Shown here: positions 1 through 7,705 of the stretch, one piece after another
How the letters are laid out: each line of letters opens with the position of its first letter
Position numbering within the stretch: position 1 is the stretch's first letter
From: Phycisphaerae bacterium
GTDB taxonomy: Bacteria > Planctomycetota > Phycisphaerae > Phycisphaerales > SM1A02
Assembly (NCBI GenBank): GCA_030432455.1
Contig: JAUIHC010000013.1
Span: forward strand, 1 to 16,636
Direction: 5' to 3'
DNA: 16,636 bases
The notes under the pieces: generated by a model
Told to the model about the DNA's origin: nothing
Seen by the model: the letters and a program-made list of their open reading frames with translations, nothing else
The model's database searches: none
Made by a program: the position numbers and the translations under genes

Positions 1-746
1 GCGTGGCCTCGGGTGGGCGCGTCGTCATCCGCGGCCGACTCGGGCAGCGGTGGGGACCACCAGCGACCCCGTGCGATCCGGCCCGAGGCGAGGTCGATTC
101 GGACGAGCCCCCCGGGCGCGATCTGCTCGACCCCCGGACGGATCGACATCGGCCACGGGACGACCCCGAGGGTCAGGTACCAGCGGAGCGCGTCCTCGTC
201 GATGCCGCGAAGCCGGCTCGCGAAGGGGTCGGGCAGCGACTCCAGCGCCCGGAGGTCGCTTGCGAACGCCACGCAGCCTCCGGCGGACGCGAGCAGGAGC
301 GGCTTCTGCCCCGCTCGATCGCGGGCGAGCACGATCTCGCCACCCGCGCGATCGAGCAGCGCGAGCGCGAACATGCCGTCCACGCGGTCGAGCGTCTCAT
401 CGACGCCCCATCGCTCGAGGCCCGCGAGCAGGACCTCGGTGTCGCTTCGCGTGCGGAAGGTCGCTCCCGACGCCTCCAGTTCCGCCCGTCGCTCGGGGTG
501 GTCGTGGATCGCGCCGTTGAAGACGATCGTGAATCGTCCCGACGCGGAGGTCATCGGCTGCCCCGCCTCCGGTCGCGGGTCGAAGATCGCCAGCCGGTGG
601 TGCCGCAGGGCGACGCCGCGCTCGTGGTCGAGCAGGGTGCCGTCGCCGTCGGGGCCGCGTCGGCGCAGAGACGGCGATGTCGCGTCGATCGCCGCGGCGA
701 GCGCGAGTCGTCGGTCGGGATCGACCAGTCCTGCGAATCCGCACAC
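1..746 (-). CDS. asnB: Asparagine synthase (glutamine-hydrolysing)-like amidotransferase, 3' end beyond the window
   Basis: The reading frame begins at a GTG (746-744) and stays open to the left edge, giving 248 residues of a family usually about 600 long. The class II glutaminase domain is clear: Cys2 after the start (CGFAG), RGPDG at 30-34, LRHHRLAIFD at 47-56, VFNGAI at 75-80, SDTEV at 101-105, RDRAGQKPL at 142-150 and FASDLRAL at 161-168. The synthetase domain lies mostly outside the window. The family takes ammonia from glutamine and transfers it to an acyl-adenylate; in polysaccharide clusters such proteins are often thought to amidate sugar carboxylates, which is inference here. The start lies 2 bp after the dehydratase stop, so it is the last gene seen in the leftward operon. 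Oddity: the usual NGEIYN motif reads NGAIHD, losing the Glu that contacts glutamine in E. coli AsnB. Confidence 0.93.
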   Translation of the reverse strand, partial: MCGFAGLVDPDRRLALAAAIDATSPSLRRRGPDGDGTLLDHERGVALRHHRLAIFDPRPEAGQPMTSASGRFTIVFNGAIHDHPERRAELEASGATFRTRSDTEVLLAGLERWGVDETLDRVDGMFALALLDRAGGEIVLARDRAGQKPLLLASAGGCVAFASDLRALESLPDPFASRLRGIDEDALRWYLTLGVVPWPMSIRPGVEQIAPGGLVRIDLASGRIARGRWWSPPLPESAADDDAPTRGH

Positions 747-748
747 GG

Positions 749-2740
749 TCAGTCCGGCTCCGCGGCGGACGCATCGCCGACCACGGGTGCGGCCTCGGCG
801 ACGGCGGTCGCATCGGGCACTCCATCCTCGGCGTGCAGTCCGGCGTGCGCCGCGAGGATGTCCCGGAGTTCGCGACGGTCCCGGCGTTCCACCGCGGTCC
901 GCACGCGATGCAGCAGGTCCGCGGTCTCGTCGGGATCGAGCCGGGCCTCGCGGGCGCGATGGATGCGCGGATGATCGCTCGGTTCCGAGTCGGCGCCGAT
1001 CAGGAGCTCCTCGTGGATCTTCTCGCCGGGCCGGAGTCCGGTGATGCGGATCGCGATGTCGCCGTCGGGATGGGCGTCGTCGAGAACGGAGAGCCCGCTC
1101 AGCTCGATCATGCTGCGGGCGAGGTCGAGGATGCGGACCGGCTTGCCCATGTCGAGCAGGAACACCTCGCCGCCCCGGGCCATCGCCGCGGACTGCAGCA
1201 CGAGCTCCGCGGCCTCGGGGATCGTCATGAAGTACCGCGTGATCTCGGGGTGGGTCACGGTGACGGGACCGCCCGACTCGATCTGTGCTCGGAACCGCGG
1301 CACCACCGAGCCGCTCGACTCGATGACGTTGCCGAAGCGGACCATGCAGATGATCGGGGAGACGATGGGGGAGACGACGCGATCGGCACTCGTCGGATCG
1401 ACCGCCGGGACCGACGCGCGGGCCTGGACCGCGAGTTCCGCGATCCGCTTGCTCGCCCCCATGACATTGGTGGGTCGGACCGCCTTGTCGGTCGAGACCA
1501 GCACGAAGCGTTCCACCCGGTGCCGGATGGCGGCGTCGATCACCGCCGCGGTGCCGAGCACGTTGGTGCGGACACCCTCGGGTTCGTTCGCCTCGACGAT
1601 CGGCACGTGCTTGTACGCGGCCGCGTGGAAGACCACCTCGACGCCTTCGCGGGTGAAGACCTCGTCGAGCAGGGCCTCGTCGCAGACATCGCCGAGCACG
1701 GTCCGGACGGCGTCGGCCCGGTCGGGAGCCGCCTTCTCGAGTTCCAGCCCGATGCGGTACAGGTTGAACTCCGACTGATCGAGGATCACCAGCCGACGAG
1801 GGCCGGTCGCGAGGATCTGGCGGCAGAGTTCGCTGCCGATCGATCCCCCGCCGCCGGTCACGAGCACGATGCGATCGCCGATCGCCCGGTGCAGCAGATG
1901 CTCGTCCGCGGTCACGGTCCGGCGACCGATGAGATCCTCGACGTCGAGCTGTCGCAGATCGCGGAAGCCGGCCCGACCGGCGACGAGCTCCTCGAGCGTG
2001 GGCACGGTGAGCACCCGGACGCCGAGCGGACGAAGCCGGGCGAGGATGTCGCGCCGCGTGTCGGGGGCGACCGAGGGCAGGGCGAGAAAGACCGCCTCGA
2101 TCCGCTCCGCGGCGATCAGGCGGGCGAGACTCGTCGCGGGGTGGATCGGAAGATCCATCACCTTCCGCCCGTGGAGGCGGGGGTTGTCGTCGACGAAGGC
2201 GACCGCCCGCCAGATCGGATCGCGGGCGAGCGCGGTCGCGAGCCCCGCGCCCGCGACGCCCGCGCCGTAGACCACCACCCGCACCGCCTCGGCCTCGGTC
2301 GCGGTGGACCGCAGCAGGTGGCCCGCGAGCAGTCGGAGGCTCCAGGTGCCGAGGAATCCGAAGATTCCGAAGTTCACGAAGACCGCCCGGGACTGACCGC
2401 CCTCGCGGTCGAGGATGAATCCGAGGCCCGCCACGACCGTGGCGGCGATCGCCGACGCGATCGCAATCCGCGGCGCCATGAGCGGGCCCGCGTAGCGGAC
2501 CACGATCCGGTAGACGCCCGCGACCCGGAACATCGCCACCCCGACGAGCGGGGCGAGCAGCAGCACCGAGCGGTGGTCGGCCAGGCCGGCCCCGAAGACG
2601 TCGTCGTATCGCAGGGCGATCGCCAGCATCATCGCCACCGCGAGCACCGCGAGATCGCCCGCGACCAGCAGGGTGAACTTCACGGGTCGCGCGGCGCCTG
2701 CGAGCAGGCGGGCGAGTCCGGCTCGCTGCTCGGGGCTCAC
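749..2740 (-). CDS. Membrane-anchored nucleotide-sugar 4,6-dehydratase, CapD/WbpM/PglF family
   Basis: About 663 residues, the normal size of the long form of this family. Four hydrophobic segments (about 22-43, 57-76, 89-110, 119-138) anchor it in the inner membrane. A first Rossmann-like domain (VVYGAGVAGAG, about 156-166) is followed by the dehydratase domain with TGGGGSIGSEL at about 295-305, STDKAV at 416-421, NVMGASKR at 425-432 and a VRFGNV strand. The Met-x3-Lys pair replaces Tyr-x3-Lys, as in WbpM-type enzymes. The family converts UDP-GlcNAc to a UDP-4-keto-6-deoxy sugar at the cytoplasmic face. I chose GTG 2740 because it makes a GTGA overlap with the acetyltransferase stop, as at other junctions here; GTG 2752 (four residues longer) is possible. 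A 12-bp tandem duplication gives VSPIVSPI before the RFGNV motif. Confidence 0.95.
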   Translation of the reverse strand: MSPEQRAGLARLLAGAARPVKFTLLVAGDLAVLAVAMMLAIALRYDDVFGAGLADHRSVLLLAPLVGVAMFRVAGVYRIVVRYAGPLMAPRIAIASAIAATVVAGLGFILDREGGQSRAVFVNFGIFGFLGTWSLRLLAGHLLRSTATEAEAVRVVVYGAGVAGAGLATALARDPIWRAVAFVDDNPRLHGRKVMDLPIHPATSLARLIAAERIEAVFLALPSVAPDTRRDILARLRPLGVRVLTVPTLEELVAGRAGFRDLRQLDVEDLIGRRTVTADEHLLHRAIGDRIVLVTGGGGSIGSELCRQILATGPRRLVILDQSEFNLYRIGLELEKAAPDRADAVRTVLGDVCDEALLDEVFTREGVEVVFHAAAYKHVPIVEANEPEGVRTNVLGTAAVIDAAIRHRVERFVLVSTDKAVRPTNVMGASKRIAELAVQARASVPAVDPTSADRVVSPIVSPIICMVRFGNVIESSGSVVPRFRAQIESGGPVTVTHPEITRYFMTIPEAAELVLQSAAMARGGEVFLLDMGKPVRILDLARSMIELSGLSVLDDAHPDGDIAIRITGLRPGEKIHEELLIGADSEPSDHPRIHRAREARLDPDETADLLHRVRTAVERRDRRELRDILAAHAGLHAEDGVPDATAVAEAAPVVGDASAAEPD
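1352..1375 (-). repeat. 12-bp tandem duplication inside the dehydratase gene
   Basis: Two adjacent 12-bp units (plus strand gatcggggagac and gatgggggagac, one mismatch) encode VSPI twice, at about residues 456-463. They lie in a segment that is longer than I expect for the family, just before the conserved VRFGNV strand. Confidence 0.8.
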
Positions 2741-3336
2741 GTCGCCGGACACCGGACGACCCGGTCCCCTCGCAACTCGTAGCGGTCACCGGTGTGCGGG
2801 CAGGTCGTCTCGGCGTCGCCCTCGACCGGGAGGTCGAGACGCTCGCCGTAGGCGCTCATCCAGCCGACCCGTCGCGCGGGCACGCCGACGACCAGCGCGT
2901 AGGGCGGCACGTCGCGGTTGACCACCGCCCCGGCGCCGACGAAGGCGCCCTCGCCGACGGTCGTGCCGCAGACGATGGTGCAGTTGGCCCCGAGGGTCGC
3001 CCCGCGGCGGACCACGGTGTCGCGGTACTCGTCTCGTCGGCTCACCGCGGACCGCGGGTTGTAGACGTTGGTGAACACCATGCTCGGCCCGCAGAAGACA
3101 TCGTCCTCCAGCACCACGTTGTCGTAGACCGAGACGTTGTTCTGGATCTTCACATTCCGACCGATGGTGACATCGTTGCCGACGAAGACGTTCTGCCCGA
3201 GCGAGCACCCGGCGCCGATCGTCGCGCCGCCGCAGACATGCACGAAGTGCCAGATCCGCGAGCCGGCGCCGATCGAGGCGCCGTCGTCCACGATGGCGGA
3301 CGGGTGGATGGTGGCGTCGTCGGCGATGAGGCTCAT
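2737..3336 (-). CDS. wbpD: WbpD/WlbB-like UDP-2,3-diamino-sugar N-acetyltransferase (left-handed beta-helix)
   Basis: 199 residues, full family length. The protein is a run of hexapeptide repeats (IGAG, IGRN, LGAN, VGEG), which form a left-handed parallel beta-helix trimer. Segments match what I know of WbpD/WlbB very closely: WHFVHVCGGATIG, CSLGQNVFVGN, KIQNNVSVYDNV, VFCGPSMVFTNVYNPRS, GATLGANCTIVCG and VGVPARRVGWMS. The known reaction is acetyl-CoA-dependent acetylation of the 3-amino group of UDP-GlcNAc(3NH2)A, giving UDP-GlcNAc(3NAc)A. The start is an ATG with a good Shine-Dalgarno sequence. It lies 28 bp after the WbpB-like gene, the dehydrogenase of the same pathway, which strengthens the call. 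Its stop overlaps the dehydratase start (GTGA). Confidence 0.95.
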   Translation of the reverse strand: MSLIADDATIHPSAIVDDGASIGAGSRIWHFVHVCGGATIGAGCSLGQNVFVGNDVTIGRNVKIQNNVSVYDNVVLEDDVFCGPSMVFTNVYNPRSAVSRRDEYRDTVVRRGATLGANCTIVCGTTVGEGAFVGAGAVVNRDVPPYALVVGVPARRVGWMSAYGERLDLPVEGDAETTCPHTGDRYELRGDRVVRCPAT

Positions 3337-3343
3337 GGAATCG

Positions 3344-3348
3344 CTCCC
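3344..3348 (-). promoter_or_regulatory. Shine-Dalgarno site of the wbpD-like gene
   Basis: On the minus strand GGGAG lies 7 nt before the ATG at 3336. It is the clearest ribosome binding site in the window and supports that start. Just upstream, 3349-3366 can fold as a 6-bp stem (GACCGG/CCGGTC) with a 6-nt loop overlapping the stop of the wbpB-like gene; whether it matters is unknown. Confidence 0.6.
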
Positions 3349-3364
3349 GACCGGGGATCGCCGG

Positions 3365-4429
3365 TCAATACTCGAGCGGAAGACTCACGGTGCGGTTGTC
3401 GCGGGCCGAGAGGTAGGCGGCGATCAGCACCTCGAGGCTCTTGAGCCCCTCGCGACCGTCGGTCTCGGGGCGGCAGCGACCGCGAAGGACGTCGATCATG
3501 TTGCGGTAGTAGCGGGGGTGCCCGTAGCCGTAGACCGAGGTGGTCTCGTAGTTCGCGTTGCGGACATCCTCGTCGTAGTCGCGACGGTCGGCGAACTCCC
3601 AGGTCTGGATCTCGTTCACCGCGACCCCGCCGATCCGCACCGAGCCGGTCTCGCCGAGGATGGTGAGCGACCCTTCGAGGTTCTTCGGGTACGCCAGCAT
3701 GGTGACCGCCACCGATCCGAGGGCGCCGCTCCGCCAGCGGACGTTCATGACGCCACTGTCCTCGACCTGGATGTCGCGGGCGAGGGTGCCGGTCATCGCC
3801 TGCACGCTCGCGATCGGACCGATCAGCCAGTCGAGCAGGTCGATGTAGTGGCTGGCCTGGTTCATGAACGCGCCACCGTCGAGCTCCCAGGTCCCGCGCC
3901 ACCGATCGGTGTCGTAGTACGCCTGCGGTCGCGTCCAGAACACGCTGACGTTCGCCATGTAGATGCGGCCGAACCGCCCTTCGGCGATGGCGCGGCGAAG
4001 AAGCTGGAGCGTGGCGTTGAACCGGTTCTGCTTCACGACCAGCAGGTGCACCCCGGCCCGGTCGCACGCCTCGACCATTCGGAGACCGTCCTTCCACCGC
4101 GTCGCCATCGGCTTCTCGGTCATCACGTGCACGCCCGCCTCGGCGGTCTCGATCGTCTGCCGGGGGTGCATGCCGCTCGGGGTGCAGACCGCCACCACGT
4201 CGGGGGCGGCGTGCTCGAGCATCTCCGGAAGCAGGTCGTAGCGGGGCGCGTCGGCGGGGATGAAGTCCTGCGACAGGCGGGCGGGGTCGTTGTCGCACGC
4301 GCCGACCAGTTCGAGATTCTCGGAGAGGTCCGCGATCGCGTTGAAGTGGTTCTTCGAGATGCGTCCGCAGCCGACCACGCCGATGCGGATCCGCCGGTCG
4401 AGGATGGGGGTCTTCTGCCTGCCGATCAT
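3365..4429 (-). CDS. wbpB: WbpB/WlbA-like UDP-N-acetylglucosaminuronate 3-dehydrogenase (Gfo/Idh/MocA family)
   Basis: 354 residues, normal for the family. The N-terminal NAD-binding Rossmann domain has IGVVGCGRISKNHF at about 16-29. The family EKP motif (TEKPMAT, about 104-110) follows, then VKQNRFNATLQ at 133-143 and a C-terminal dehydrogenase domain with GGAFMNQASHYIDLLDWL at about 185-202, containing the conserved active-site His. These segments resemble WbpB/WlbA, which oxidises C3 of UDP-GlcNAcA to a 3-keto sugar for later amination and acetylation. Placement directly before the WbpD-like gene fits. I prefer ATG 4429. A GTG at 4459 would add ten Arg-rich residues with weaker GC3 and no visible ribosome binding site. 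Substrate is inferred from motif similarity and neighbours. Confidence 0.92.
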   Translation of the reverse strand: MIGRQKTPILDRRIRIGVVGCGRISKNHFNAIADLSENLELVGACDNDPARLSQDFIPADAPRYDLLPEMLEHAAPDVVAVCTPSGMHPRQTIETAEAGVHVMTEKPMATRWKDGLRMVEACDRAGVHLLVVKQNRFNATLQLLRRAIAEGRFGRIYMANVSVFWTRPQAYYDTDRWRGTWELDGGAFMNQASHYIDLLDWLIGPIASVQAMTGTLARDIQVEDSGVMNVRWRSGALGSVAVTMLAYPKNLEGSLTILGETGSVRIGGVAVNEIQTWEFADRRDYDEDVRNANYETTSVYGYGHPRYYRNMIDVLRGRCRPETDGREGLKSLEVLIAAYLSARDNRTVSLPLEY

Positions 4430-4501
4430 GCGTGTCCGTCGCTGGTCCACCCGAGGCACGGGCCGAGGCCCGAGGCGGGGGAGAGGTCCCGAAAGCGGAC
4501 C

Positions 4502-4507
4502 AGTCTA
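4502..4507 (-). promoter_or_regulatory. Possible internal -10 element before the wbpB-like gene
   Basis: The 95-bp gap between the aminotransferase stop and ATG 4429 is the largest in the leftward operon. On the minus strand it holds TAGACT, a TAnnnT-type -10 hexamer in otherwise GC-rich DNA. I see no convincing -35 hexamer, so this is only a weak candidate for a secondary promoter driving the wbpB-wbpD-capD-asnB part. Confidence 0.2.
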
Positions 4508-4524
4508 TCGCGAACAGGGCCCCC

Positions 4525-5742
4525 TCACGCTCGGACGACGGGCTGCCGGATCCGACCCAGTACCGCGTGGATCGCGGTGCAGACCGCCTCGAACTCACCG
4601 TCGGTCATCGACGGAAAGAGCGGAAGCGAGACACACCCTCGGAACCATGCCTCACCACCCGGGAAGGCGTCCGGAGCGACCGCGCCGCCGTCCGCGCGGG
4701 CGGTTCGCGACCAGTGGGTCATGCGGTGGAGGGGCTTGTAGTGGACGCTGGTGCCGATCTGATGCTCGCGCAGACCGTCGATGAACGCATCCCGGTCGAG
4801 CCCCGCGGCCGGATCGAGATGAATGGCGAAGAGGTGCCACGCGTGACCGTCGGGATCGTCCGGGATCGCCGGGAGCCGCACGCCCTCGATCCCGGCGAGT
4901 CGCTCGCGATACCGGCCGACGAGGCGGGCCCGGGCCGCCCGGAACTCCTCGGCCCGCTCCAACTGGGCGAGTCCGATCGCGGCGGCGAGATCGGTCAGGT
5001 TGTACTTGTAGCCCGCGGCGACCACGTCGTACTCCCAGCGGGCGTTCACATTGGTGTGCCGGTCCCACGCCGACCGGTCGATCCCGTGCAGACGCATCCG
5101 CCGGATGCGGTCGGCGAGGTCGTCGTCGTCGGTGGTGACCATCCCCCCCTCGCCGGTCGAGATGGTCTTGTTGGCGTAGAAGCTGAAGCAGCACGCGGCC
5201 GAGCCGATCGCGGCCCCGACCGGCGATCCGTTGGAGTGACGGCTGGGGAACGCGTGCGCCGCGTCCTCGACGATGGTCACGTGTCGCTCGGTGCAGAGAT
5301 CGACGATGCCGGGCCGCTCGGTGGTGCCCCGCATGCGGCAGGCCCGCCCCGCGAAGTGCACCGGCATCACGCAGGAGATCGAGGGATGAGCGTCGAGGGC
5401 CTCGGCCACGATCTCCGGGGTCAGCAGTCCGGTGGTCGGATCGACATCGGCGAGCCGGACCCGACCCCCCAGGTACTCGACGACCTCGGCGGTCGCGGTG
5501 AAGGTGAGCGTCGGGACCAGCACCTCGGAACCCGGGCCCACGCCCGCCGCCTCGCAGGCGAGATGCAGCGCGGCGGTGCACGAGTTGACCGCGATCGCAT
5601 GCGTCGCGCCGACCCGATCTCCGAAGTCCGCCTCGAAGTCGAGGACCTTGCCGCCGCTGGTCAACCAGCCGCTCTCCAGCACCTCCCGGAGGTAGCGGAG
5701 CTCGTTCCCGCCGGCGTCGAGTCGAAAGAAGGGGACCTTCAT
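4525..5742 (-). CDS. DegT/DnrJ/EryC1/StrS-family PLP-dependent sugar aminotransferase
   Basis: 405 residues, normal for the family. The N-terminus (VPFFRLDAGGNEL, SGWLTSGGKV) is typical of nucleotide-sugar aminotransferases. Further motifs are NSCTAALHLAC at about 53-63, VEDAAHAF at 158-165 with Asp160 expected to contact the PLP nitrogen, and FYANKTISTGEGGM at 188-201 with Lys192 as the PLP Schiff-base lysine. It should move an amino group from glutamate to a keto sugar. Two substrates are available in this operon: the 3-keto product of the WbpB-like enzyme or the 4-keto product of the dehydratase. Its motifs look more like the 4-aminating (PglE/PseC/ArnB-like) branch than WbpE. ATG 5742 was chosen because it overlaps the preceding stop as ATGA; the open frame further upstream is a shadow of that gene. 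Confidence 0.94.
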   Translation of the reverse strand: MKVPFFRLDAGGNELRYLREVLESGWLTSGGKVLDFEADFGDRVGATHAIAVNSCTAALHLACEAAGVGPGSEVLVPTLTFTATAEVVEYLGGRVRLADVDPTTGLLTPEIVAEALDAHPSISCVMPVHFAGRACRMRGTTERPGIVDLCTERHVTIVEDAAHAFPSRHSNGSPVGAAIGSAACCFSFYANKTISTGEGGMVTTDDDDLADRIRRMRLHGIDRSAWDRHTNVNARWEYDVVAAGYKYNLTDLAAAIGLAQLERAEEFRAARARLVGRYRERLAGIEGVRLPAIPDDPDGHAWHLFAIHLDPAAGLDRDAFIDGLREHQIGTSVHYKPLHRMTHWSRTARADGGAVAPDAFPGGEAWFRGCVSLPLFPSMTDGEFEAVCTAIHAVLGRIRQPVVRA

Positions 5743-6386
5743 CGGTCGCATTGTCCCGGATCGGCGGTCGCGGATCCACCCCGGGGTCTCGAACTCCCGA
5801 ATCCCGCGAGGGCGGCCACGGTCATCGCGAGGATCCGGAGATCGCCTCCCAGGGTTCGATCGCGGATGTATGCCTCCGCCATCGCGAGTTTTCGGGGCAG
5901 GATCTCGTCGCGATAGCAGGCCTCGGGGTCGGGGCTGGCGGCGAGGATCGACTCCTCGTCGCGGAACGCGATCGAGGCCGGATCGGTGATGCCCGGGCGG
6001 ATCGTGAGCACGCGATCCCACGCCTCCCGGTGGACCTCGGTCCACTTCGGGACCTCGGGTCGCGGACCCACGAGGCTCATGTCGCCGACCAGCACATTCC
6101 AGAGCTGCGGCAGTTCGTCGAGCTTCGTGCGGCGGAGGACCCGACCGACCGCGGTGGTCCGGGCGGTGTCGCCCGCGTCGAACGACCCCTGCTCACTGCC
6201 CGCCCGGACCGTCATGGAGCGAAACTTCACCAGTCGGAAGGGGCGTCGATCCCGCCCGACGCGGACCTGCCGGAAGAACGGTCCGCCCGGACTGGTCGCG
6301 GCGACGAGCACGCCCAGCACCACGAGCAGCGGGCCGAGGACCAGCAGCCCGATCACCGCCACCGCCAGATCAACGGCCCGCTTCAC
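5739..6386 (-). CDS. Short polyprenyl-phosphate phosphosugar transferase (PglC/WcaJ-type bacterial sugar transferase)
   Basis: 215 residues, the size of the minimal one-domain form. One hydrophobic re-entrant helix (about 7-30, with Gly18-Pro19 at the likely kink) precedes the cytoplasmic catalytic part. Motifs are SPGGPFFRQVRVGR at 32-45, KFRSM at 54-58, KLDELPQLWNVL at 88-99 carrying the catalytic Asp90-Glu91 pair, and GDMSLVGPRPE at 101-111. Enzymes of this family transfer a phosphosugar from a UDP-sugar to undecaprenyl phosphate at the inner membrane and so start glycan assembly. UDP-diNAc-bacillosamine or another amino sugar made by this operon would be a natural substrate, but that is inference. 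GTG 6386 overlaps the upstream stop as GTGA and its own stop overlaps the aminotransferase start as ATGA. Confidence 0.95.
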   Translation of the reverse strand: MKRAVDLAVAVIGLLVLGPLLVVLGVLVAATSPGGPFFRQVRVGRDRRPFRLVKFRSMTVRAGSEQGSFDAGDTARTTAVGRVLRRTKLDELPQLWNVLVGDMSLVGPRPEVPKWTEVHREAWDRVLTIRPGITDPASIAFRDEESILAASPDPEACYRDEILPRKLAMAEAYIRDRTLGGDLRILAMTVAALAGFGSSRPRGGSATADPGQCDR

Positions 6387-7705
6387 GAGTCGCTCCGGAC
6401 CCGGGAGCCCGCGGTCGTGCGGGTGGCGAGATCCTCGAGGTGCCTCGCGAACCGCGTGATCTCGTCGGTGTCGCCGATCGTCGATCGATACGTCCGCACG
6501 CGGTCGCGGAGAGCCGACACCGCATCACGATCGTCGGCGAGGGTCGCGGCGAGTGCGGCGAGCGATCCCGCGTCGTCCGGCTCGTAGCGGCGGCCCACGC
6601 CATGCTCGTCGATGAGTCGGGCGATCGCACCGCCGACGCCCGCCACGACCGGAAGACCGGCCCCGAGGTACTCGTCGATCTTGTTCGGCACGTTGCGACG
6701 GAAGTTCTCGATGTCGAGGTACGGCGCGAGACCGAGATCGGCGTGCCGGTACGCGACGACGAGTTCCGCCAGTCCCACCCGCGGCAGGACGAGCACGGAA
6801 TCGATCGTCCGGGCGGCCTCCGCGATCCGGTTCCAGCGATCGCCGCTGCCCAGAAGCACGATCCGTACCCGACCCGGGGCGTCGCGGTCGAGTCGGCGTC
6901 CCGCCTCGACCGCGATGTCGAGGCCGTAGGTCCGGCCGAAGGCGCCGGCGAAGACGAGCGTCAGGCGATCGTCGGGCGTGAAGCCGAGGTCGGCGAGGCG
7001 AGTCCGGGCGTGAGAGAGCTCGGACGCCGCCGGCTCGGGGGCCCGGAAGCGGAAGGCGAACGCCCGGTCGTCGTCCCGCCGCGGTCGGCCCGCGTGCTGC
7101 ACGCCCCAGTCCACGTACTCGTCGGTGACCCCGACGATCGCGGTCGCCTCGGACATGGCGCGTCGGGCCATGCCGTAGTAGCGACGCAGGGCGAGTCGGG
7201 CGGCGGGACGGGCCGAGGCGGGCACGCGGTCGATCCAGAGGTCGGGCCAGAGGTCGCGGATGTCCACCACCGACGGGATCCCATGAGCCGTGGCGTAGGA
7301 CACGACCGAGGACGCGAACTCGGGCGTCGGCCAGCCCGAGACCACCAGATCGGGCGGCGGCTGCGTCTCCACGGCCCGCCGCCAGCGGGAGGCGAGGAGT
7401 TCGTGATGCAGGAGTCGCCGCGGCCCCACATGTCGTCGGTAGCCGAGCGAGCGCAGGAGCCGGACCCGGAATCGCTCGTCCACCCGGATCTCGGCATCTC
7501 CACCCGTCCGGTGTCGCTTGCCGTAGTGGTCGAAGTCGGGCGTCCACCAGGTCACATCGTGACCCCGTTCGACCAGCCGTCGTGCCAGCAGTCCGGCCCG
7601 CATCGGCCTCGCCTCCGGCTCGGAGGGGATCGGCTCGAAGTGGGTGACGATCCAGATCCGGTGCGACGGCACGCGGTCCTCGCCATGGGACGGGGCGGAG
7701 GTCAT
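6383..7705 (-). CDS. Glycosyltransferase family 4 (WbuB-like), GT-B fold
   Basis: 440 residues from the ATG at 7705, which overlaps the flippase stop as ATGA. The open frame continues about 1 kb upstream, but that part is Arg/Gly-rich, non-domain sequence antisense-like to nothing known and lies inside the flippase gene in another frame. The N-terminal domain starts with HRIWIVTHFEPIPSEPEARP and has LLARRLVERGHDVTWWTPDF and VVDIRDLWPDLW. The C-terminal nucleotide-sugar domain has LVFAGAFGRTYGLDIAVEAG, IVLLGSGD and NVPNKIDEYLGAGLPVVAG, where the Glu is the usual second glutamate of the EX7E-type site. It should add one sugar to the lipid-linked oligosaccharide from the cytoplasmic side; donor and acceptor cannot be read from the sequence. 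WbuB-like means similar to transferases that use amino-sugar donors, and is tentative. Confidence 0.93.
   Translation of the reverse strand: MTSAPSHGEDRVPSHRIWIVTHFEPIPSEPEARPMRAGLLARRLVERGHDVTWWTPDFDHYGKRHRTGGDAEIRVDERFRVRLLRSLGYRRHVGPRRLLHHELLASRWRRAVETQPPPDLVVSGWPTPEFASSVVSYATAHGIPSVVDIRDLWPDLWIDRVPASARPAARLALRRYYGMARRAMSEATAIVGVTDEYVDWGVQHAGRPRRDDDRAFAFRFRAPEPAASELSHARTRLADLGFTPDDRLTLVFAGAFGRTYGLDIAVEAGRRLDRDAPGRVRIVLLGSGDRWNRIAEAARTIDSVLVLPRVGLAELVVAYRHADLGLAPYLDIENFRRNVPNKIDEYLGAGLPVVAGVGGAIARLIDEHGVGRRYEPDDAGSLAALAATLADDRDAVSALRDRVRTYRSTIGDTDEITRFARHLEDLATRTTAGSRVRSDS

Noticed and set aside
677..2782. Long plus-strand open frame of 701 codons opposite the dehydratase
   Set aside because: It is antisense to a clear CapD-type gene and rich in Arg, Asp, Gly and His with no domain; long antisense frames are expected at this GC content.
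5743..6045. Upstream extension of the aminotransferase
   Set aside because: Arg/Pro-rich, overlaps the phosphosugar transferase in another frame; ATG 5742 gives the family N-terminus and an ATGA overlap.
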